64,000 nucleotides of DNA from Clytia hemisphaerica. Lineage: Eukaryota; Cnidaria; Hydrozoa; Leptothecata; Clytiidae. The position numbers and the translations under genes were made by a program. The notes beneath the pieces are model-generated. The model was not told the origin of the DNA, searched no databases, and was given only the letters and a program-made list of their open reading frames with translations. The DNA is taken from contig CACVBU010000402.1 in assembly GCA_902728285.1 (NCBI GenBank), positions 1,404,528 to 1,468,527 of the forward strand. The letters run 5' to 3'. Of this stretch, positions 22,251-32,600 are shown in pieces. Position 1 is the first letter of the stretch. Each line of letters begins with the position of its first letter.

Positions 22251-22918
22251 AAAGTCTGTCTCAAAATAATTTGCAGCTGAGACAAAAAATGGCTGTAACT
22301 TTTGATAGAATTTGAATGAATTTGCGATTTTGTGCTCGTTGAAAAGATATTTGTGAGTGGAATATTATCAAGCAAAAAAATTTGAAAAATAAAGAAAAAT
22401 GAAAATGAAAAATGAAGAAGAAACAAATCAACTTCTTGTAGAAATGTGGTATAGTTACCATTTTCACAGGAGTGATTCTTCAATCTTTAACCATTATCAC
22501 TGTGAAAAAGGTTTTCAAAAATATTTATTCAATCAAAAGATATCAAACAAAGTTTTTCATTGGTTGATTGACAAAAGGCTGTTTTTTCTCGTTTTTGCTA
22601 CTTTATAAAGTCAACCAGCAATAATTTTTGTTTGATACCTATCTTTTGATTGAATAAATATTTTTGAGAAATTTTTCCACAGTTATGATAATCTAAGATT
22701 GAAGAATCACTCCTGTGAAAATGGTAATCATACCACATTTCTACAAGAAGTTGAATTTTTTCTTCTTCATTTTTCATTTTCATTTTTCTTTTTTTTACTT
22801 GATCATATTCCACTCAAAAATATCTTTTCAATGAGCACAAAATCATAACTTGATTCGAATTCTATCAAAAGTTACAGCCATTTTTATCTCAGCTGCAAAT
22901 TATTTTGAGACAGACTTT
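22251..22918. mobile_element. 668-bp foldback element
   Basis: Both arms run from AAAGTCTGTCTCAAAATAAT to the middle and are complementary over almost the whole length (about 300 bp each). They include AAAATGGCTGTAACTTTTGA, GAAAAGATATTTGTGAGTGG and TCAATCAAAAGATATCAAA. The short loop is near 22575-22600. It would form a very long hairpin. Open frames on both strands are mirror images of each other and not genes. Confidence 0.9.
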
Positions 22919-23639
22919 AAATCCACATTTCTCCTATAAAATATTTCTACATTTATTTATCTACATTATTTCTACACTTTTAAATCGAAGATAAATAAAA
23001 AAACTCGGGTAACAGAGCAGCATATGCGCACACATAATGTACACATTTCGTCCTTACTGGGACTCATCAGCGCCGCGTACTGCACCCTACTGTTCGATCC
23101 TATGACCTATTTATTAGGTTTAAGTGATAGAAGCTTCCAAAAATGCAGAATATTAACAAAAGCTTTGGTCAGAGAAGGACATATACAAAGTTTAAATGAA
23201 TGATTGATTAAAATTTCTCATTTTTTGAAATCAAAATTATTTTCTGGGCCATATCTCTTCGACGTAACACCAAATAGTCCCGGGGGAGGGAGGGCGGTAA
23301 ATGACCGATCCTTATTGTCCGCATTATGGAGCATTCTTTTACTAATTCAGCATTGTCATTTCAAAAAAATCGTAATTTTTTTTAAGAGACTAAATTTTGC
23401 GAATACAGAAGAGTGTTTAGGTACAAAGATTCCTGATTTTAATGCAGCGATTATCACAAAATATGTTGATAAAAATAAGATGAAATTATTATTTCTACAG
23501 AAAATTATAAATGATAAAAGATGATCAAAATGATTTAGGTTGTCGATCGGAGGAGAGTCGTTGATAGTATGCCAGATGTGTACCGGGTATGCCAGAGATA
23601 AGTTACCCTCTTTTAGGTGAAACTTCTCAATGACTTGTT
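22919..23639. other. Non-coding stretch
   Basis: No gene or clear repeat was recognised. Frames at 23204-23524 (plus) and 23356-23703 (minus) overlap each other on opposite strands and show no domain. Confidence 0.4.
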
Positions 23640-24320
23640 TAGGACTCAAACCATTTTCATTAGAAAGAGAAAGAATAAATTTAGACTTTGATGGGTCATT
23701 CATTGAGTTTGGTTCACAATATCAAAAGTTATGCTGAAATATGAATAAAAATATCATTTTCTGAAAATGCTCAAAACCGTCAAAAATTAATCTATTAAAC
23801 TCTTATTGCACAGAGATTGTGAATTATTACCTAATAAAGTGTTTCAACTGCGATTAAAATTAAAAATCTTGAAAATATCCATTAAAGGTCTCTTAAATGA
23901 ATTAAATTTGCTTTCTACCCAATTTATCCTAAAATTGGGTCTAATTTTTGGTTAAAGACCCTAAAAATTCGAAGGTTATGCTAATTTCCCCAACAAAGCA
24001 ATAATCATGGCATTTCTGTTTGAAGTACCATATATTTCCACTTTTTAAGGACATTTTCTTTTGTAACCTGACATCCTTCTTTCCTTGTATTGTAATTTTT
24101 TGACGCTTAGCTTTTATTTTAATTACTTAAACAATGAAATCAATGCTACATGCAGTCATGTTTGTGTCAAAATATGATAGGTTGGTTTTCGAAGTTTTTG
24201 AGCAATTTCATAATTTTTGATATAGTGAACCAAAATTGATAAATGACCCATCAAAGTTTAAGCCTGTCCTCTTCATTATAGAAATAGTTTGATTCTTTAG
24301 AAATTCGAAGACATCGACAA
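23640..24320. repeat. Imperfect inverted repeat, about 0.65 kb
   Basis: The complement of about 23660-23790 matches about 24190-24310: TTTTGATAT, GTGAACCAAA and AATGACCCATCAAAGT occur in the same order. The spacer is about 400 bp. It is a decayed foldback or TIR element without coding capacity. Confidence 0.6.
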
Positions 24321-25768
24321 ATTCCGTTTCAAGAGGAAATATCATTTCAACTTATTATCAAGACTGACCATCGCACCACCCACTGAGTACATAGCGTACT
24401 ACCTGAAATCAAGTCCTTACTATATGTTACATAATTGTTTACATTCTCTAAGTTAATAAAATTTATTAAAACTTAATAGTTAATTTAATGAACTAATTTT
24501 AAACTAATTTCTTTTTTATTTAAAGGTACCTTTCTAGTATAAAGTTGGTAACCCATAAATTTTGCATTCATTCTCAAAAAAACTATCCAAATTTATCATA
24601 ATATATTTTAAAGTATGTTTATCCCTACTAGAGTGTGAAAAAACTGTTTTCCTAGAGGGCAGTTGCTTTTAATCTGGTAAAATTAGCTCAAAAAAGGTTC
24701 AACCCTTTAACAAGATTATTTGGCTAAAATTGAATCCTTTTGGTTTCTAGAACTTAAATCTCCTTTTACGTCCATACAGAATGTCCGGGTTGGATTTCTA
24801 ATCGTTACAGTGATTGACTTTGTCAATTAATAGAACTCTACCCGGGTTGAAAATGCTGATGTTAACAAAATATATTTTGTCCTCGTTTTATTTGAGATAT
24901 GTAAAATAATTAGTTTTTGATCATTTTTCCAAGATTTAATCAAAAAGCAATGTCTCCCTCGGATAACCAAAAAAAACCAGGCTAGATAGATAGGGTTACT
25001 GTATTTTATATAAGTTCCGTGAAAAAAAAATTACGGTGTAATTAAAAACAATCATTACATAATATGAACAACATTTACACGTATAGGTAAAATGGTAAGC
25101 ATTTTAAAGATATTTTTCAGGCTTTTCCAGGGGAAAAATCGGTCAGTTTTGAGAATATCAATTCATGGATAGATTTAAGTGACTTGTAATATTTTGTATT
25201 GCATTTGTACAATTTCTTACACACAGGCTTGCTTTATTCTCATATAAGGTTAAGCTTTAAAAATGTTTCAAATTACAGTGTGTCACTAAATAAGTGGACA
25301 CATTTTTAAAGTAAAATCCTCATAATTTATGCCAAATTATGACTTATGACTTGATTACTTAATATTTCAATCTCCAAATAACCTATGCAATCATCTTGGG
25401 AATTGGATATCAATTGATTGAAGAGAGGATTGTAATATTATCTCAATTATTCTAAGCCCAATTCATTCAATGAGTTTTGAGGATTTGATTTTAAATAAAA
25501 AATTGTCCGCTTCTTTTGGGATAGACTGTACAGGCTTGAAACTGTTCAATAATGCTTCATTTTATTTTTCAAGTTATTTGTCCCCCGCCGCACACCCATG
25601 AGTTTTGATGTGAAACGAATGAACCCCTGGATATCCACAAAAATGACCTTGTTTTTTTACTAAACTCCTAAATCTGCACCCCTTTTGAAGTGTATGCACT
25701 CCACTAAATGATATCCTCAATACACTCTACTTACCCTTGCAAGACTTGAAAAATCATGACCAAAACGA
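24321..25768. other. Non-coding stretch downstream of the NTPase-MATH gene
   Basis: This is AT-rich sequence with no convincing frame, RNA or repeat. It should contain the 3' UTR of the minus-strand gene ending at 25769. Confidence 0.4.
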
Positions 25769-26653
25769 TCAATTTGCCTGATTTCGGACATTTATATCAA
25801 TGTAAATACACCCATCCTTGACAAATCCCAATTCAGGTTTTCTCAGCTTATCTTGTTTGGCGAAGTAGGGACATCCAGAAGCAATGTTCATCTGCTTAGT
25901 TGGTCGCTTAAAGCTTGAAGAATTGACATCTGTATTGAAGGTTTCCACGATATTTCTTTCAGTATTATCTTGGTTAATTAGGGTAAAAGTGATATGTTTC
26001 TTGAACGGCCACTCAAGGAGAACATCAAATTCCGATTTCATTAGAACAAAATACAAGGATGCGTGCGTTCCTTTTCCAAGACCGTCTCCAGTTAAATACA
26101 ATCTTGCGCAGAATTTATATCCATATTTAGTAATATAACAAGGAGCAGAGTGCAAAGCTGTAGTACGACCTATAATAGCTTGAGTAAATCGATGCTCTAG
26201 GTTATCAATCTTCCATATCATATGACCAGTGAAGGAGGTATTCTCGTGTAATTGATGGCGCATATCAACGCTGGCTAAATTCTGGCTAACATTGACAATT
26301 GTGTTATTCAATTGATCGACCTCTTTCTGATTCTTTTTGACTTGGTTATCGATATCTTTGAATTGTTGAGACGCAAAACTTGAAAGATTTTGAGTAGACT
26401 CATCTCCCTTAGACGGCATTTTTATAAGAGAAAGAACGGAAGTCATATGAATCACTGTATTCATGAAGCTCTCCAATACTGCATTGCTATCTTCCAAAAC
26501 CGCATTCTTTGTTCTTTCAGCAGATGACTTTGCATCGTTCAATTCTTTGCTCACCTTTGAAATATCTTTTTTCATTTGTTTCACGTCGTCTTTTTTCTTG
26601 TTTTCATTTGATTGATATTCAGTGAATACTTCGATCTCTGGATTTCCTTCGAA
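25769..26653 (-). CDS. Exon 3: coiled coil and TRAF-type MATH domain
   Basis: The exon begins after a TTTTTTAG acceptor (26654-26655) and encodes 294 residues to the stop. The first part is charged and heptadic (KKDISKVSKELNDAKSSAE and QFKDIDNQVKKNQKEVDQL), as in the trimerising stalk of TRAF proteins. The MATH domain carries the usual landmarks: GHMIWKIDN, APCYITKYGYKFCARLYL, GDGLGKGTH, LLEWPFKKHITFTL, SSSFKRP, MNIASGCPYF, VKDGCIYI. It is full length with nothing missing. Taken alone it could be a TRAF C-terminus, but no RING or TRAF zinc fingers are found upstream. Confidence 0.9.
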   Translation of the reverse strand, partial: FEGNPEIEVFTEYQSNENKKKDDVKQMKKDISKVSKELNDAKSSAERTKNAVLEDSNAVLESFMNTVIHMTSVLSLIKMPSKGDESTQNLSSFASQQFKDIDNQVKKNQKEVDQLNNTIVNVSQNLASVDMRHQLHENTSFTGHMIWKIDNLEHRFTQAIIGRTTALHSAPCYITKYGYKFCARLYLTGDGLGKGTHASLYFVLMKSEFDVLLEWPFKKHITFTLINQDNTERNIVETFNTDVNSSSFKRPTKQMNIASGCPYFAKQDKLRKPELGFVKDGCIYIDINVRNQAN

Positions 26654-29600
26654 CTAAAAAAGAACATTAAATGAATACATTCTAAGTGACCTAGATATTT
26701 TCATATGAAAACAAACCAGATAAGAACATAAGGCTTCGATGGTCAAACTTTTAAGAACAAGAAGACAATTTTAATTATTTGCCAACTCTACAATTCTTAA
26801 GAAATTGCTCAAAAATACTCACAAAATCGTGAAGATAAGAAAATGTTAAGAACATCTTTGGAGTTAAAACTGAAAAAGTTAGACATAAAATTTTTTGGAT
26901 GTTCTAATAAAAAACACGTTTTTTGTAAAGTCCAATAAAAAACACGTTTTTTGTAAAGCCCAAAATGATAGAGATGATTATGGCTTTTCAAACTATGCTA
27001 GATGATATGTTTTAGTTATCGCATTATACGACTTCGCGTGCAATACGAGAAAAATTTTATGAGCTCCGAGATTTTTCCGTAATATTTTTCCGAGCCTTTA
27101 GGCGAAGAAAAATATCGGTAAAATTTCGAAACGAGTGGAATATCGAGTATTGCACGAGGAGTGATGAGTCAATTCTTTTTTGCGATGCTCTCGACCAATC
27201 AAAACGCTGATATTTTTTTGGGTCGGCAATAATGGTTGATATCACAACTCAAACGAATTAAAATCAAAAAATTTTTGCTATGCAATTCGCTTTCAAAAAT
27301 GGCTTCTTAATTACCTTTTTCTTTTCAGGTTCAGCTTTGCCATCTCCAAAATTCAATGATACATCCAAAATTTCAAAATTCGTTTCCAATTTCTCTTTAA
27401 AATTGACAAGGAAGGATTCTGAGCTCGGTACCACCCATAAAACTTCAAGATACTTTGCCAGCTGATCCAATAAATATATATCACTATCTTTATTGATCAT
27501 GTATTCATCCAAGAAAACAGCTTTAGATTTGTTTTGAAGAATCAGTCTGAATAAATCCGGTCTCTAAAATTAAGAAATGGAAATTTTTACTAATGAAAAA
27601 CGCATTGTCTTCATTCATTTTCGATAGTAAACGTATTATAACGTTGATTATTATATACCTGTAGGCAAAAACAGCCATTGGATAATTTCTGATATACTAT
27701 GGCTATTATATCACGGTAGATTTTTTTTCAAATTTTGATTTCAAAGTTTGATTTTTTTGTCGCTCTTGTTGTTATCAAAGAAATTCATTAAATGAACAAA
27801 TTTTATCAAAGTAATTAAGAAAATCATTAAAAAAGAAAAACATTCAAACGTTCGATTATGGGAATGTTTTGTGTGAAACGTTCGACTATTGACATAATTA
27901 GTGTTTTGTTTTTGCCTGTACCAGTGGATACCCCTTAAAACCACATACCCCTTAAAACCCACAATGTTGCATTTTTGGCTTTCATAACTACCAGATTTAA
28001 TTTTATGTGGTATGTTCCACTTTTTTACAACCTCTTATAAATGTTCTTTCATAAAATACCAAATTTTAAGGATTTTAAAGATGCTAAAGTATCTTAAAAT
28101 TCGAAGTTATTTAAAATTTTATCAAAAATCCCTTCAAAAAATCAGGTTTTTTGGACCTAGAAATTACACAATTGAATTTAAGGTCATAAAACCTATACTT
28201 TTTAGATACCTATACTTATGGTAGGTATGAAAAAATCATTTTCATCTTCGTGAATAGACCCCAACGAAAATGACAGGCCCTTAAAATTCTACTTTAAAGC
28301 ACTTTTATGGTGATGATCAATAAAATCTGAAAATCAACTTTCTCAAAACCTGGTCATGTTGCATACCAAAATGTCACAAATTTGATGGAGATTTAGAAAA
28401 CATTAGAACCATAGGTCAAAAATGAAGCGAATGAAGGTTTTGGCCTTTCGTAGCCGTTTTTGACGAAAAAACCACACACAATTGCATTATGGGCATGAAA
28501 TCCTGAAAAATGAAAATATTGTTGTGGGAATGAATTTCTAGCAAGTCTTTGAACCATTGAATCACGAAGCAACACCAAATTTGTATCCATCAGCTTGAGT
28601 ATCCCGTTAGCAAGGGTCGGACTTTGTGGTTTTTAGCCTTATTTTTGTAGGTTTTAAGGGGTATTTTGATTTTAACACATATTTTTGAGATCATTTAGGT
28701 ACTAATGGTATATTCATAACATTAGTAACTTTACAGTGAATCACTGTTCAAAATTTGAGGTCAAAAGAACTTTTTTGTAAAAAGTTATTCGAGAAAAACC
28801 ATTTTGTAGGTTTTAAGGGGTAAATAGCTAAAACTGCACTTTTTCACTTCCTCGTGAAAAACTGAAAACTGTTTTCTACAAAACATCACTGCTAGGGAAG
28901 ACAATCATAGACAACGTACTTTCAACACAACAAGTTTCAGCCTTACACTCCAACTAAACAATGAGATAGAGGGTACCACTTTTTATTGTGGGTTTTAAGG
29001 GGTATCCACTGGTAGGTATATAATAACATATATTCAATAGGTGTTCATAGGTTTTCGTTGGTTATTGGATTTATTAACCCTCGGTGATGTATATCCAACT
29101 CGGCTTTGCCTTGTTGAATATTTACATCACCTCGGGTTAATGAATCTCAATAACTTTTACCCATTGAATATCTGCTTATTATTTAAATTGCAATAACCTT
29201 GTCCACGTCAAAAGTATGCAAAATGTCATTGATATCTTTTGTGTGTGAGAATTTTTCTATCGTTACTGAGCTTCAATTGGCCTTCACTTAACCCTTTAAG
29301 TCACAATGTCGTATATATCAGACAAAGGCTATGTAGGAGGGCGAAGCCCTCGTAGGAGTTAGATTGGGCTTCATTGTCAAGCAAAAAAAAATCAAAAGTG
29401 AGTCTTTCCAGCGAGATTTTAAGTCAAAAATGCAAAGAAATGCAAAAATTTGACAAAAGTCTACTTTTATAAGATTTTGACCGTTTTTTTGACCAGTTTT
29501 GGTCAACGAGTGATCCAATAACCTCCAAATTTGGCCCTGCTTTACTTGATCCCGTCCTCCAGCGAATTAATTTGAAGTTTTACCAATGGGCACTTTTCTA

Positions 29601-32600
29601 TCATTCAGGCCCCAACCCACTCTTCCTAAATTTGGCGGCGCTGAAGGGTCATAAAAGAAAGAAGAGACTCTAAGCTATCCAACGAACTATAAACGAGCTT
29701 CTAACTCTTTCCAGATCTGAAAATATGAGCTTTAAAAGTTTGAATTAGCGATTTGCTTTAAAAAACTAAGAAAAAAATGACCGTGGTACTTATAGGGTTA
29801 ATCTGTGCTGTGAAAAGTAAGCCTGAAATTCGATTGCAATGACGCAAACATTTTTTATTACTATGACAAACATTCGTTCATGCGACATTGCTCTAGTGAA
29901 GGCATTCCTATTGAAGTAGCGTCCCGGGGTGAGGGCAGAGGGTGTACCAGCAACTGACGGTATATAACAAAAGTTAACAATCTTTCCTGGATTTGCTGAA
30001 ATTTTCACCGTTATATAATGTCCACCTTCACAATGCACTTTTCAATCTTGAAAAACATACCCTTTACCGTCGCACTCACCCGTCGGTCAATTTTCCTGAC
30101 TGCCCCCCCCCCCCGGAGTAGCGTATTTTATTGCAATTGAATAGACGTCAAATTGCAATATCCAATCGATACGACCTTTAGTTTTTCAATTGCAATTGTC
30201 TTCACTTATTCACTCGCAAGAAGTACTTCCTCTGATTATCCAATTACAGCTGCCTTACTTATTTAATTGCTATTGCTTTCACTTATTGAACTGAAAAGTT
30301 CTTCGCTAGTTCCATTGCAAATGGCTTCGTTTATAAAAGTTTTGCTTTATCAATAGGTTTACCTTCGCCTATTCGATTGCAATTGTAATTTTTATTAAAT
30401 TCTATTTACAATTGCGTCGACAATTTCAAGTATATGCGCTATTTCAATTGCAAGATTTTTCACTTTTTGGATCGAAATTAATTTCATTATGTCCCTTGAA
30501 ATTAACTATGATTGAATTTGATTTGCAATTTTATTGGCTTATTCAATTTCAAGGCCCCTGTGCTTGAAATTGAATACTCCAATAAGATTGGAAATCAAAC
30601 GATTATTTCAATTGCAAGATTATTCGCTTTTTTTCAATTGCAATTACCTTTTTTGGGTCCATTGCAATTGCCTTTGCTTAAATTTGACTTGAAATAGCAT
30701 TTTTTTATTCAATTTCGAGTACATGCACATGTTCAAGTGCAACATTATTCACCTTTTTCAATTGCAATTACCTTTTTTGGGTCCATTGCAATTGCCTTTG
30801 CTTAAATTTGACTTGAAATAGCATTTTTTTTATTCAATTTCGAGTACATGCACATGTTCAATTGCAACATTATTCACCTTTTTCAATTGCAATTACCTTT
30901 TTTGGGTCCATTGCAATTGCCTTTGCTTAAATTTGACTTGAAATAGCATTTTTTATTCTATTTCGAGTACATGCACTTACTCAATTGTAACATTATTCGC
31001 CTTTTTCAATTGCAATTACCTTCTTTGGGTCCATTGCAATTGCCTTTGCTTAAATTTGACTTGAAATAGCATTTTTTTATTCTATTTCGAGTACATGCAC
31101 TTACTCAATTGCAAGATTATTCGCTTTTTCAATTGCAATTACCTTTTTTGGGTCCATTGCAATTGCCTTTGCTTAAATTTGACTTGAAATAGCATTTTAT
31201 TATTCAATTTCGAGTACAGGCACATGTTCAATTGCAACATTATTCACCTTTTTCAATTGCAATTACCTTTTTGGGTCCATTGCAATTGCCTTTGCTTAAA
31301 ATTGACTTAAAATAGCATTTTTTTATTCGATTGTAACATTATTCGCCTTTTTAAATTTCAATTACCTTTTTGGGTCCATTGCAATTGCCTTTGCTTAAAT
31401 TTGACTTGAAATAGCATTTTATTATTCAATTTCGAGTACTCTTAGGTGCCAAATAAACGGGCCCCCCCCCGCTTGTTAATTTTTCCAATTTTTTCCAACC
31501 CCCACGGACGCTATTAGGACCACCCCCGTTTATTAATTTTTGAAAAAGTTCCCAGATCCCAAAAGGAAAGTTTCTTGTTTTACACTAAAAAGCCTAAATT
31601 TAGTCTATTTTGACCCTTTTTAGGGTTTTTAAAAGTCCATTTTCCAACCCCCCCGGTAATTAGGTCCCCCCCGTTTATTTGATTTGAAAATTTTTTCCAA
31701 CCCCCCCATTTATTCGAACCCCCCCCCCCCGTTTATTTGGCACCTAAGAGTACATGCACATGTTCAATTGCAACATTATTCACCTTTTTCAATTGCAATT
31801 ACCTTCTTTGGGTCCATTGCAACTGCCTTTGCTTATTCAATTTTGAGTTATTTTCACTTTTGTTCCCGAGATCAAATTTCGCGAAAACGCGTGAGATTCC
31901 TGACTCGCGGAATTAAATCCACCTCAAAATTTTTTAAATCGCATTTTCAGCAGAAAAACCAGTCTAAAATCTCCATTTATGACAAAAAATGGCTATTTTC
32001 CAGCTGTTTTCAGGCTTGTTTGCGAAATTAAATCCACGGAAATTTTTTCAAAACTCGACTACAGAAAATGCAGAAAATTTCGCGATTTTTTTCGCTCGCG
32101 AAATTTAATCCGATTAAAGTACGACTTCATTTTATCCGATTAATGACCTTAAAGCGCTTAAACAGTTGCCAAAAGAAATTCGTTCCTTTAAATGCAACCA
32201 CTTTTTCCTTTTAAAAATAAAAGTCAACAATTTCATTGAAGTAAAAGATACATTCACGCACGGGACGGCGTACCTTCCATTTAAGAAAGCTAAGAATGGT
32301 TTGTAAAAGGCTTAAAATTAAAACAAAAATACAACATACCATGAATTCTACCATGACACCTGATTTACGTAACGTTAACGTACTCTCCGATGAGATTGCA
32401 TCCTTCATAGTGTTCGATTCAACGTACATAACTTTTCCACTCAAATGATCGTTTTGCTTGGCAAGCAACATGGCTTTCTCACGAAGCAAGATTGTCTCTC
32501 CTGCTCCAAAACCGGGAGATATAATGATGAGCCGACTATGGTCACTGTTCAAAATAGAAAGCTGCAGTTTGGAATAGAACAAAAGACTGTCTGAATGGGA

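Larger units (their letters stand above)
27564..32339. other. Intron 1 of the NTPase-MATH gene (4.8 kb)
   Basis: No additional exon was recognised. The interval is filled with mobile and satellite DNA: a TA-flanked element (27921-29012), a second TIR element (29288-29801), a caattgcaat-rich stretch (30130-30500), a minisatellite (30500-31860) with its own inserted element (31439-31750), and about 450 unique bases near the exon 1 donor. A small exon could be hidden here. Confidence 0.55.

Noticed and set aside
22199..22813. Three coding candidates at 22199-22483, 22399-22608 and 22598-22813
   Set aside because: They lie on the arms of one foldback and mirror one another.
23356..23703. Minus-strand 115-residue frame starting NDPSKSKF
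   Set aside because: It partly coincides with the inverted-repeat arm at 23640-24320, and the later part is AT-rich, hydrophobic low-complexity sequence.
30655..31860. CRISPR-like regular repeats
   Set aside because: The 124-bp units are contiguous satellite repeats without unique spacers, in an animal genome.
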